A DNA stretch of 64,000 bases from SAR116 cluster bacterium AG-337-N21 (lineage in GTDB: Bacteria > Pseudomonadota > Alphaproteobacteria > Puniceispirillales > Marisalimonadaceae). The stretch is from NCBI GenBank assembly GCA_003282145.1, contig QBZZ01000005.1, forward strand, positions 41,455 to 105,454. The letters are read 5' to 3'. Below, in pieces: positions 52,159 to 61,988 of this stretch (position 1 is its first letter; each line of letters starts with the position of its first letter). The notes beneath the pieces are model-generated. The model was not told the origin of the DNA and did no database searches. It saw only the letters and a program-made list of their open reading frames with translations. The position numbers and the translations under genes were made by a program.

Positions 52159-54271
52159 ATGTTTGAAGTTTATAGAAAAGAAATCAAATGGGGTGGTAAA
52201 TTATTAACGTTTGAAACTGGAAAGATTGCTCGCCAAGCAGATGGTGCAGTTATGGTTACTTATGGTGGCACTACTGTCTTATGTACTGCAGTTGGTGCTT
52301 TAACTGCGAAACCTGGAATAGATTTTTTCCCTCTTACCGTTAATTATCAAGAAAAAACATTTGCTGCTGGTAGAATACCGGGTGGTTTTTTTTAAAAGAG
52401 AAGGAAGACCTTCAGAAAAAGAGACATTAGTCTCAAGATTAATAGACAGACCGATTAGACCGTTATTTCATAAAAATTATAAAAATGAGACGCAAGTTAT
52501 TGCGACAGTTCTTGCTCACGATATGGAAAATGATCCAGATGTAGTCGCTATCTTGGGTGCTTCTGCAGCTCTAACAATCTCAGGATTACCATTTATGGGA
52601 CCGATTGGTGCTTGTCGCGTTGGTTGGGATGGAAATAATTATATTTTGAACCCAACGATAGCACAAATGAAAGATACAACTTTAGACTTGGTTGTTGCCG
52701 GTACAAGTGATGGTGTCTTAATGGTTGAATCAGAAGCATCTGAGTTATCTGAAGAAATAATGTTAGGAGCAGTAGATTTTGGTCATGGAGAAATAGAACA
52801 TGTAATAAAAGCTATAATAGACTTAGCTGAGGTTGCTGCCAAAGAACCAAGGCCTTTACCAGACGAGCCGAAAGAAAAAGATGAATATTTAAAAAAGATC
52901 ACGCCATTCAGAAAAAAGTTTGAGAAGGCCTACAAGGAAATTGATAAATCAAGTAGATCTACTATCTTATCTCATATTAGAAATGAAATAATTTTAGAAT
53001 TTGGTGAGTTGGCTAATTCTACACTTTTATCATCTCTAACAAAAGATATAGAGGCTGATATTGTTAGAAGTAGTATCTTAAAAACCAAAAGAAGAATTGA
53101 TGGTAGAGATACCAAAACAGTTCGATCAATTGTAGCTGAGGTTGGAACTTTACCTAGAGCACATGGCTCAGCACTATTCACTAGAGGGGAAACACAAGCT
53201 TTAGTCGTAGCTACCTTAGGAACTGGTCAAGATGAACAAATAATTGATGCTTTGGAGGGTGAATATAGGTCAAAGTTTATGTTACACTATAATTTTCCTC
53301 CATATTCGGTTGGTGAAGCTGGTAGGGTAGGATCTCCGGGTAGAAGAGAAGTAGGGCACGGAAAGTTAGCATGGCGCGCTGTTAACCCTTTATTACCGTC
53401 AGGTGACGATTTTCCTTATACGGTAAGAATTGTTTCTGAAGTGACTGAATCAAATGGTTCATCCTCAATGGCTACCGTATGCGGTACCTCACTTGCTTTA
53501 ATGGATGCTGGTGTTCCAATAAAAAAACCTGTCGCAGGAATTGCTATGGGGTTGATTAAAGAAAAGAAAGAATTTTCAGTTTTATCAGATATTTTAGGTG
53601 ATGAAGATCATTTAGGTGATATGGATTTTAAAGTTGCTGGAACTGAAGATGGTATTACAAGTCTTCAAATGGATATTAAAATCACATCTATCACTAAAGA
53701 AATAATGGAAATTGCCTTACAGCAAGCCAAAGAAGGTAGAATTCACATATTAAACGAAATGGCTAAAGCTATAGGATCTCCCAGAGAAGTTTTAGCTGAA
53801 TCTGCTCCAAAAATTACCACTATGAAAGTGAAATTAGAAAAAATTCGTGATATTATTGGACCTGGTGGTAAAATAATAAGAGAAATATGCGAAACTACAG
53901 GTGCTAAAGTAGATATTGAGGATGATGGCACAATTAAGATTGCCGCTTCAGACGCAGAATCTTCCCAAGCTGCGCAAAGTAGAATCAACGATATAGTTGC
54001 TGAAGCAGAATTAGGAGTTATATATACTGGAAAAGTTGTTAAAACAGTTGACTTTGGAGCTTTTGTAAATTTTCTTGGAACAAGAGATGGATTAGTTCAC
54101 ATCTCTGAATTGCAAAATGCGCGAACTGAGAAAACCACTGATATTTGTAAAGAGGGCGATGATGTTAAAGTAAAGGTCATAGGTTTTGATGATAGGGGTA
54201 AAGTCAAATTATCTATGAAACGAGTTGACCAAGATACTGGTGAAGATATAGAAAATAAAAAAGAAGATTAG
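52159..54271 (+). CDS. pnp: Polynucleotide phosphorylase, interrupted by a +1 frame change at 52386-52395
   Basis: ORF 52159-52395 ends ...[20 protein letters not shown] 52361-54271 continues [27 protein letters not shown]... through KH and S1 domains; join falls in a T8 tract. Confidence 0.93.
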
Positions 54272-54293
54272 TTAAAATATTTTAGGAGTTTTA

Positions 54294-55085
54294 ATGAACA
54301 GTATAGTTCCAAAAAATGAGTGGATCAAATCTTGGTCTGATAATGGCGTAGGTTGGGTTCAATTAAACCATGAAAACAAACTGAATCCACTATCAGCAAG
54401 TTTTATATTAGCAATAAAAGAAGCAGCTGAAAAATTTGATAATGATTTATCTATAGGCTGCATAGTCTTGATTGGCTCAGAAAAAGCATTTGCTGCAGGT
54501 GCTGATTTAAAAGAAATGGTCAAGCATAATTATGCATCAGTTTCAGAAACAAGATACATAGAAAATGGATGGCTTGACATACCTAAAATCCAAACTCCAA
54601 TAATAGCAGGCGTTAAAGGATATGCTTTAGGTGGTGGTTGTGAATTGGCTATGATGTGTGATATCATAATTGCCTCTGATAACGCAAAGTTTGGACAGCC
54701 CGAAATTAATATTGGCGCTATACCTGGTGCAGGAGGAACACAAAGATTGACAAGATCTATTGGCAAATCAAAAGCTATGTTAGCAATTTTGACTGGAGAC
54801 ATGATGTCTGCTGATGAAGCAGAAAAATCAGGATTAGTAGCCAGAGTAATTAGTAGTGAAAAATTTGATGTTTCTTTAAAAGAGATAGCCCAAAAAATTG
54901 CTGATCAATCCAAACCCCTAGCCAAATTAGCGAAGCAAGCCGTTAATGTTGCATATGAAACAACTCTTGAAGAGGGCATTCGTTCTGAAAGAGCTTTGTT
55001 CTATACAACTTTTGCACTTAAAGATCATGTAGAGGGGATGGAAGCTTTTTCAGAAAAAAGAAAACCTATTTGGAACAATAAATAG
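54294..55085 (+). CDS. Enoyl-CoA hydratase/isomerase family protein
   Basis: AFAAGADLKEM, KGYALGGGCELAMMCDIIIASDNAKFGQPEINIGAIPGAGGTQRL. Confidence 0.94.
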   Translation: MNSIVPKNEWIKSWSDNGVGWVQLNHENKLNPLSASFILAIKEAAEKFDNDLSIGCIVLIGSEKAFAAGADLKEMVKHNYASVSETRYIENGWLDIPKIQTPIIAGVKGYALGGGCELAMMCDIIIASDNAKFGQPEINIGAIPGAGGTQRLTRSIGKSKAMLAILTGDMMSADEAEKSGLVARVISSEKFDVSLKEIAQKIADQSKPLAKLAKQAVNVAYETTLEEGIRSERALFYTTFALKDHVEGMEAFSEKRKPIWNNK

Positions 55086-55092
55086 TTTCAAA

Positions 55093-55896
55093 CTACTCTA
55101 GATCACTAGATTTAGGTATAGCTACACTATGTAATCCACCATCCACATGATGAATATTTCCTGTTACACCAGATGATAAGTCTGATATAAGATATAAAGC
55201 AGAATTACCGATCTCATTTAGCTCAGGATTAAAGTTCAATGGTGCCACACTCTCTGAGTATCTATATACATGACGAGCGCCAGAAATAGCCGCACCAGCA
55301 AGTGTTTTTACTGGACCTGCTGATAAACCATTAACCCTGATGTTATTTTTACCCAGATCCATTGCTAAATATTTAATTGAAGCTTCCAATGCTGACTTTG
55401 CTACTCCCATTACATTGTAGTTAGGAGTAGTTCTTTGAGCTCCAAGATAAGATAAAGTTAACAAACTTCCGCCTTTAGAAAACATAAGAGGAAAAGCTGA
55501 TTTAGCAGTTCTTGTAAAACTAAATGCTGATACATCAAGTGATTTTAAAAAGTTTTCTCTACTACAATTTACATATTTCCCTTTTAATTCTTCTTTATCT
55601 GAATATGCGAGGGCGTGCACAACAAAATCAATTTCATCCCAACCTTCTAAAATTTTATTAAACATATTTTCTATAGAGTTAGTCTCATTAATATCTTTGG
55701 ACACATCACATTCATAAAATTTATTTGCTTTTATAGAATCCATTAAAGGAATTAATCTTTTTTTAAATCCTTCATTTTGATAGGAAAAAGCTAATTCAGC
55801 ACCATGATCAGCTAGAGTTTTAGCAATACCCCAAGCTATCGAACGCTCATTAGCAACGCCCATTATAAGCCCTTTTTTACCTTTCATTATAGACAT
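55093..55896 (-). CDS. fabI: Enoyl-ACP reductase (NADH) FabI
   Basis: KGKKGLIMGVANERSIAWGIAKTLADHGAELAFSYQNE, YLGAQRTTPNYNVMGVAKSALEASIKYLA. Confidence 0.97.
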   Translation of the reverse strand: MSIMKGKKGLIMGVANERSIAWGIAKTLADHGAELAFSYQNEGFKKRLIPLMDSIKANKFYECDVSKDINETNSIENMFNKILEGWDEIDFVVHALAYSDKEELKGKYVNCSRENFLKSLDVSAFSFTRTAKSAFPLMFSKGGSLLTLSYLGAQRTTPNYNVMGVAKSALEASIKYLAMDLGKNNIRVNGLSAGPVKTLAGAAISGARHVYRYSESVAPLNFNPELNEIGNSALYLISDLSSGVTGNIHHVDGGLHSVAIPKSSDLE

Positions 55897-55907
55897 AATA
55901 TACTTTC

Positions 55908-57143
55908 TTAATTAAATTTAGATAATGCAATACAGGCATTTGTTCCTCCAAATCCAAAGGAATTTGAAAGGGCTAAATTAATGTCTATATTTTGGATGGT
56001 TTTCCTAGGTATGTCTATAGAACCTATTTCTGGATCATCATTATTAATGTTAGCAGATCCAGAAATAAAATTATTGTTCATCATTAGCAGTGTATATATG
56101 GCCTCTTGTACACCTGTAGCTCCTAAAGAGTGACCAGTTAATGACTTAGTGCTGGTTAGTTTTGGAAGATAACCTTTATCTTTAAAAACTTCTCTTACAG
56201 CGTGAAGCTCCTGCATATCTCCAACAGGAGTACTTGTACCGTGAGCGTTTATATAATCAACTTTTTGATTAGTTTTTGCTAGAGCCTGTTGCATACATCT
56301 AATTGCACCTTCCCCACTTGGCGCAACCATATCATGACCGTCAGAATTTGCGCAATGACCAACTATTTCTCCATAAATTTTAGCACCTCTTGCTTTTGCA
56401 TGCTCAAGTTCTTCTAAAACTAGCATTCCGCCACCTCCTGCAATTACAAATCCATCTCTATCTAAATCGTAAGGTCTTGAAGCTAATTCAGGTGTTTCGT
56501 TATATTTGCTAGACATTGCACCCATTGCATCAAATAGCACAGAAAGTGTCCAGTCAAGTTCCTCGCCACCTCCGGCAAAAACTATACTTTGATTTCCGTA
56601 TTTAATTTGATCTGCTCCAATACCAATACAATGAGCTGACGTAGAACAGGCAGAAGTTATTGAAAAATTAACACCCTTAATCTTAAAAAAAGTAGCAATG
56701 CAGGCAGATACTGATGAGCTCATACATCGTGGAACCATAAAAGGACCAACTCTTTTGGGACCTTTTTCCCTAGCGATATCGAATGATTGAAGCAAGTTGA
56801 CAGTACTAGGTCCACCAGAACCAGCAATAAGACCTGTTTTTGGGTTAGATACTTCTTCAGGGGTTAATCCAGCGCTTTTAATTGCTTGCTCCATAGAAAG
56901 AACCGAATATGCAGCACCCGCACCCATAAATCTAAGTTGTTTTTTGTCAATATGATCTTCTAATTTCAGTTTTATTTCACCATGAATTTGACTTCTAAAG
57001 CCCATTTCTTTGTAAGTATGAGCTTTAACAATTCCTGATTTTTGATTTACTAGTGAATTTGTGACTTCTTTTACATTATTACCAATAGAGCTAACTATTC
57101 CCATACCAGTAATAACTACTCTTTTTCCATTACTCATGTTCAA
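55908..57143 (-). CDS. fabB: Beta-ketoacyl-ACP synthase I FabB
   Basis: [62 protein letters not shown]; next to fabA and fabI. Confidence 0.95.
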   Translation of the reverse strand: MNMSNGKRVVITGMGIVSSIGNNVKEVTNSLVNQKSGIVKAHTYKEMGFRSQIHGEIKLKLEDHIDKKQLRFMGAGAAYSVLSMEQAIKSAGLTPEEVSNPKTGLIAGSGGPSTVNLLQSFDIAREKGPKRVGPFMVPRCMSSSVSACIATFFKIKGVNFSITSACSTSAHCIGIGADQIKYGNQSIVFAGGGEELDWTLSVLFDAMGAMSSKYNETPELASRPYDLDRDGFVIAGGGGMLVLEELEHAKARGAKIYGEIVGHCANSDGHDMVAPSGEGAIRCMQQALAKTNQKVDYINAHGTSTPVGDMQELHAVREVFKDKGYLPKLTSTKSLTGHSLGATGVQEAIYTLLMMNNNFISGSANINNDDPEIGSIDIPRKTIQNIDINLALSNSFGFGGTNACIALSKFN

Positions 57144-57164
57144 TCCTATTTATATGTGAAACAA

Positions 57165-57671
57165 TTAATCTTGAAAAAGCCCAACCCTAATATCAGAAGC
57201 TTCAAAAACAGTCTTATTGTCACAAACCACCTTTCCATCAGCTATACCTAATATAAGTTTTCTCATTATAATTCTTTTGAAATCAAGAAAATATTCTACC
57301 TTTTTTGCAATTGGTAATATTTGTCCAGTAAACTTTACTTCTCCCACGGATATTGCCCTACCTTTTCCTTTGCCACCCATGTTTCCTAATGAAAAACCTA
57401 AAAGTTGCCATAGTGCATCCATTCCCAGGCATCCAGGCATTACAGGATCATTTTCAAAATGACACGGAAAGAACCACTTATCTGGAGTAATTTTAAATTG
57501 AGCATGAGCTGTACCTTTATCATAAGTTCCACCAGTTTCTTTAATATTCGTGATTTCATCAAACATAAGCATAGGTGGTAAGGGGAGTTTAGGAAAATCA
57601 ACACCTGCTAGTCGCCCTTTAGCGCAATCAATTAATTCATGATAATTGAATGAATTTTTAAATAAAGCCAC
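57165..57671 (-). CDS. fabA: 3-hydroxydecanoyl-ACP dehydratase/isomerase FabA
   Basis: LPLPPMLMFDEITNI, WFFPCHFENDPVMPGCLGMDALWQLLGF. Confidence 0.97.
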   Translation of the reverse strand: MALFKNSFNYHELIDCAKGRLAGVDFPKLPLPPMLMFDEITNIKETGGTYDKGTAHAQFKITPDKWFFPCHFENDPVMPGCLGMDALWQLLGFSLGNMGGKGKGRAISVGEVKFTGQILPIAKKVEYFLDFKRIIMRKLILGIADGKVVCDNKTVFEASDIRVGLFQD

Positions 57672-57710
57672 TGTAAAACACCTTTAACCCTTTATTAAAA
57701 GCTTATATCA

Positions 57711-57725
57711 ATTCTAAAAGAGAAT
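57711..57725. repeat. 15-bp palindrome upstream of fabA
   Basis: ATTCT-AAAAG-AGAAT, 40 bp upstream of the fabA start codon. Confidence 0.7.
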
Positions 57726-57743
57726 AAATGAAATAATAATAAA

Positions 57744-58130
57744 TTATTTACTTGTAAAGCCCCAGATATTTTCTATTTTTACCCATCCAAAAAAGTTTTT
57801 ATTTTTAGTAACTTCAATGTAACACCACTCTATTTTACATTTTTTAACGTTAGTTAACAAGTCAGGTAGCAATTTAGCTAGTTCTTTACTTGAATCTAAA
57901 GGTCTTTTTTTTAGCAAAGTATTTGAAACAATTAAACCAGTTTTGAAAGAGGACAATAATTGTGTGTGTATCCAACCAGATAAATTACTTTTAGTTTTAA
58001 CTTTTCTCCAATTATTAAACTCAGCAATAATCTTAACAGGATATCCTTTTTGATTGATTTCAAATTTTATTGGAAACTCCTTTCCAGGTCCAGTCCTTAC
58101 ATATGTTAATGATTTTTTTAAAGAAGCCAT
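57744..58130 (-). CDS. Bacterial SH3-domain protein; likely exported if the upstream region is translated
   Basis: YVRTGPGKEFPIKFEINQKGYPVKIIAEFNNWRKVKTKSNLSGWIHTQLLS; open frame continues upstream to about 58280 encoding a signal-peptide-like stretch without a standard start. Confidence 0.8.
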   Translation of the reverse strand: MASLKKSLTYVRTGPGKEFPIKFEINQKGYPVKIIAEFNNWRKVKTKSNLSGWIHTQLLSSFKTGLIVSNTLLKKRPLDSSKELAKLLPDLLTNVKKCKIEWCYIEVTKNKNFFGWVKIENIWGFTSK

Positions 58131-58289
58131 TCTTGGTACTTTTAGACCGCTTCCATTTATAGATTTTTTTGTATTTTCAGTTTCAGAAAGCGTAGGTTGA
58201 GAAAAAAAGATTAAATTAATTACAAGAAAATTTATAACAAAAAAATAGAAATTTGTAATCTTTAAGAAATATAAAAAATTTTATATTAA

Positions 58290-59039
58290 TCATATAGAGC
58301 ATACCGGACATTGTTTATTTTTGGTCAGTTTTATTTTATCTAAACTTTGAACTAATCCGTCATATAGGAATAAATACCCAGCGCTTGAATCATAATTTTT
58401 TAGAGCTATTTCTTTTATTCCTTCATTAACCTGCATACTACCAATTAATCCCGTTATTGGTCCAATTATGCCGGCCTCCCTACAATTTGTAATAGGAGCA
58501 ACTTCTTCAGTTTTTGGAAAAATACATTCATAACAAGGATACTCTTTATTTATTCCACTCTTCCAAATTGCTAATTGTCCTTCCATTTGAACAGCAGAAC
58601 CCGATATTAAAGTTTTTTTATATAAATGTGATAAACGATTAATCGTATATTTTGTTTCTGAATTGTCAGAACAATCAAAAATCAAGTCAAATTTATTAAT
58701 ATCAGTGGATTTATCAAACCTTCTTTTATTTGATATTATAGTAATGTAAGGGTTAATTTTTGAGCATTCTTGTACAAGATTTTCAGCTTTGTTACGACCA
58801 ATTTTGTTGTTTTTATGAGCAATTTGTCTATTAAGATTAGTAAGGTCAATAGTATCATCGTCACAAATTTCTATATGTCCAAAACCTGCTGCGGAAGCAT
58901 ATAGCGCAACAGGACATCCTAACCCCCCAGCTCCAATTATTAAACACATTGTTTTGAGCAACTTTTCCTGACCTTCTTCATCAAAGTTTGGAATAATTAC
59001 TTGTCTTGCATATCTATTTAAGTCGTCATCATTAAGCAT
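58290..59039 (-). CDS. ThiF/MoeB/HesA-family adenylyltransferase
   Basis: LNRYARQVIIPNFDEEGQEKLLKTMCLIIGAGGLGCPVALYASAAGFGHIEICDDDTIDLTNLNRQ. Confidence 0.95.
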   Translation of the reverse strand: MLNDDDLNRYARQVIIPNFDEEGQEKLLKTMCLIIGAGGLGCPVALYASAAGFGHIEICDDDTIDLTNLNRQIAHKNNKIGRNKAENLVQECSKINPYITIISNKRRFDKSTDINKFDLIFDCSDNSETKYTINRLSHLYKKTLISGSAVQMEGQLAIWKSGINKEYPCYECIFPKTEEVAPITNCREAGIIGPITGLIGSMQVNEGIKEIALKNYDSSAGYLFLYDGLVQSLDKIKLTKNKQCPVCSI

Positions 59040-59046
59040 GTGGGTC

Positions 59047-60492
59047 TCAAATATCCGCAGTATTAAAAATTTTGTTGATTTTATCTGCTAGATTAGAGGC
59101 TACCGCATTCTTGCTTTGTTCAGCCCATTCTTCACAATTATTTTTATCAATAAAAAAAACTTTATTAGAATCTTGTCCAAAAACTTTATTTTCACCAACA
59201 TCATTAGCTATTATTAGATCAATTTCTTTAGAGACTAATTTTGATTTTGCGTTTTCAATTATATTATCGGTCTCAGCAGCAAACCCAATAACAAGATTGG
59301 GTCTTAATTTACTTTTAGCTATTGATGATAGAATATCAGGATTTTTTATTGTTTTAAATAATAATTCCTCATTAGTTTTTTTAATTTTATTTTTATTATC
59401 AATTTTTTTAGTAGCAGATGCTTTTGGAACAAATTTCCAGTCAGATACTGCAGCACAACAAATTAATATATCAGTAGGTAGTTGTGATATAGTTTTCTCA
59501 AACATTTCATGAGCAGTCATAACTTGTATCACGTTTGCGCATTTTGGGAATGGAATATTTACTGGACCAGATATTAAAGTCACCTTTGCACCTCTTCTAG
59601 ATAATTCAGATGCTATTGCAAAACCTTGTTTGCCTGAAGACCTGTTACTAACAAAACGTACTGGATCAATATTTTCTATTGTTGGACCTGCTGTAATTAC
59701 TATTGATACATTTTTAAATTGGTTAGCTATATTTTTTCTAGTAATTATATTTGAAATTATTTTGTCAAAAATTACTTTAGGTGCTGGAAACCTTCCCGTT
59801 CCACTTTCTCCACAAGCCATATCTCCGACATCAGGTGCTATAAATCCAATACCTCTTTCTAAAAGCTTTTTATAATTTTCTTGTGTCGCTAAGTTGCTCC
59901 ACATAACTGGGTTCATTGATGGCGCTAATATTATTTGAGAAAATGATGCAAGTAAAATTGTGCTTGCAAGATCATCTGCTATACCATTAGCAAGTTTTGC
60001 CATTATGTTTGCTGTAGCAGGAGCAACTAAAATCAAATCTGGTCTTCTAGCAAGCATGATGTGGTTCATTTTTGATTCATCTTCAACAGAAAATAAATCA
60101 GTATAACATTTTTTTTCATTCAAGCTTGTTACTAGTAAAGGAGTAATGAATCTTTGGGCAGATTCAGTCATTACAACATCGAGGTCAATGTTTGCTTTCT
60201 TTATTAATCTAATTATTTCAAGAGATTTATATGACGCTATTCCCCCAGATATAATCAAAAGTATTTTAAAATCAAAATCATCTAAATTATGGTTTGGTAA
60301 AAAATCATCAGTGTTGATATTGTTTTGTGAACTTAGTGAAAGTATAGCATTTAGCTTATTTTTTGGGATTTTATTGAGTTTTCGCCAGTTTGAAACTGCA
60401 GAAGGCTTTATTTTTAGTTTTTTAGCTACTAATCCTGTTCCACCAAGTAGGTAAATTAGCTGTGAGATATTATTCATAAAATTAATCGCCAA
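59047..60492 (-). CDS. coaBC: Bifunctional phosphopantothenoylcysteine decarboxylase/synthase with N-terminal HTH-like domain
   Basis: FKILLIISGGIASYKSLEIIRLIKKA, PAMN-like LAPSMNPVMW, ITAGPTIENIDPVRFVSNRSSGKQG; N-terminal about 70 aa LGGTGLVAKKLKIKPSAVSNWRKLNKIPKNKLNAILSLS. Confidence 0.95.
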   Translation of the reverse strand: MAINFMNNISQLIYLLGGTGLVAKKLKIKPSAVSNWRKLNKIPKNKLNAILSLSSQNNINTDDFLPNHNLDDFDFKILLIISGGIASYKSLEIIRLIKKANIDLDVVMTESAQRFITPLLVTSLNEKKCYTDLFSVEDESKMNHIMLARRPDLILVAPATANIMAKLANGIADDLASTILLASFSQIILAPSMNPVMWSNLATQENYKKLLERGIGFIAPDVGDMACGESGTGRFPAPKVIFDKIISNIITRKNIANQFKNVSIVITAGPTIENIDPVRFVSNRSSGKQGFAIASELSRRGAKVTLISGPVNIPFPKCANVIQVMTAHEMFEKTISQLPTDILICCAAVSDWKFVPKASATKKIDNKNKIKKTNEELLFKTIKNPDILSSIAKSKLRPNLVIGFAAETDNIIENAKSKLVSKEIDLIIANDVGENKVFGQDSNKVFFIDKNNCEEWAEQSKNAVASNLADKINKIFNTADI

Positions 60493-60539
60493 AAAGTAAA
60501 TATGTTATATTAAAAATATTGAAATTAAAATGAATATTT

Positions 60540-61988
60540 TCATTTTTTTGTTAAAATTTTATCGACTTTGTCAATAATTTCAGGTATTTTCAGTAAGGCT
60601 AATTTATTTTTATGAAACCAGTCTTCCAAAATTTTAAAAGGATCGTGAGTATCATTTATCCATTTATCAATAAGAGGAGCAGATAAATCCCACATATTAA
60701 TATCAGGATTAATTTGCCTTGTTGTACCCTCTGCCATTAACATAGTTTTTTGAAGTAAAGTAAATTGAGGTTGTACTTCAATATTAAATTCTTTAGATAA
60801 ACCTAGTATCTGCCCCAATAATTTGGCTAAAGAAACTTCACCTATAGGCTTGTTTAATATGGGTGTACAAATTGCTCTTATAGCTTGTGCTAGATGATCA
60901 TGAGAAATATCTTTTCCTAACATATTTGCCTCTGAGTGTATCTCTACAACTTTTTTATAATTTTTATTAAGAAGATATGTGAGTAATAACGCCAAAAATT
61001 GACGATCTTTATTTGACAGCCTTCCCATAATACCAAAATCAATTGGAATAAGAACACCTTTGGAATTAATTAAAATGTTACCTGGATGCATATCACCATG
61101 AAAAAAACCATCACGAAATACCTGAAGAAAAAAAACTTCAGTGCCTATCTCAGTTATTTTTTTAATATTGTGATTAGCTTTCTTTAAAGCATTTATATCA
61201 TCAATTCGAATTCCCTGTATGTACTCGAGAACAAGTATGTTTTTACTAGTAAGTTCCCAATAAATTTTAGGAATTTTGTAATTTGGATTATCTTTGAAGT
61301 TTTCTGAGAGTTCTTCTGCTGCGGATGCTTCTAATGTTAAGTCAAGTTCGTTTAGTGAAACTTCTGACAATACCTCAACATTTTTTGAAAGCTTTAGTCT
61401 TTTAATACTTGGGAAAATTATCTCAAGACATTTTGATACCCAGTAAAAAAAGATAAAATCTGTAAATAATTTTCTTTTGATATTTGGTTTAAGTATTTTG
61501 ATAGCAACGGTTTCACCACTTTTTAAAATAGCAGTATGTACTTGAGCAACGGACGCGTTTGCAATAGGTTTTTCATCAAAAGAAGCAAAAATATTATCAA
61601 TTGAGTTATAATTTTCTTTCTCAATTATCTTTTTTGCAATAGAACTAGAAAAAGGCTCCATATCATCTTGTAATTTTTTTAAATAATTGCACGTTTTTTT
61701 GTCAACCAGATCTGGTCTTGTTGATAAAGCTTGTCCGAACTTAACGTACCCTGGACCTAAATTAATTAAACAATGGAGAAGTTTTTTTCCTATTTCATCT
61801 TTATTTTCTGAATAAATGAGAACATTTAAAAATTTTAAAATTAAATTTAGTTTTTTATTAAAAAACGGTTTATCTATTAAAAGCGTTAAAGTACCTGCTC
61901 TCACCAATTTAAAAAATACAAAAAGACCTACTATACAAAAGTATGGTGTTTTCCATATTGGATACTCTAACCTTTGTTTTATTTGCAT
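60540..61988 (-). CDS. ubiB: Ubiquinone biosynthesis protein kinase-like UbiB (ABC1 family)
   Basis: GPGYVKFGQALSTRPDLVDKKTCNYLKKLQDDMEPF, IANASVAQVHTAILKSGETVAIKILKP, FFHGDMHPGNIL. Confidence 0.96.
   Translation of the reverse strand: MQIKQRLEYPIWKTPYFCIVGLFVFFKLVRAGTLTLLIDKPFFNKKLNLILKFLNVLIYSENKDEIGKKLLHCLINLGPGYVKFGQALSTRPDLVDKKTCNYLKKLQDDMEPFSSSIAKKIIEKENYNSIDNIFASFDEKPIANASVAQVHTAILKSGETVAIKILKPNIKRKLFTDFIFFYWVSKCLEIIFPSIKRLKLSKNVEVLSEVSLNELDLTLEASAAEELSENFKDNPNYKIPKIYWELTSKNILVLEYIQGIRIDDINALKKANHNIKKITEIGTEVFFLQVFRDGFFHGDMHPGNILINSKGVLIPIDFGIMGRLSNKDRQFLALLLTYLLNKNYKKVVEIHSEANMLGKDISHDHLAQAIRAICTPILNKPIGEVSLAKLLGQILGLSKEFNIEVQPQFTLLQKTMLMAEGTTRQINPDINMWDLSAPLIDKWINDTHDPFKILEDWFHKNKLALLKIPEIIDKVDKILTKK

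Noticed and set aside
52361-54271. Second pnp ORF as an independent protein starting at TTG 52361 ([15 protein letters not shown])
   Set aside because: The first residues are just an out-of-frame reading of the conserved AAGRIPGG segment; a split PNPase lacking part of its first RNase PH domain is less likely than slippage or a homopolymer indel.
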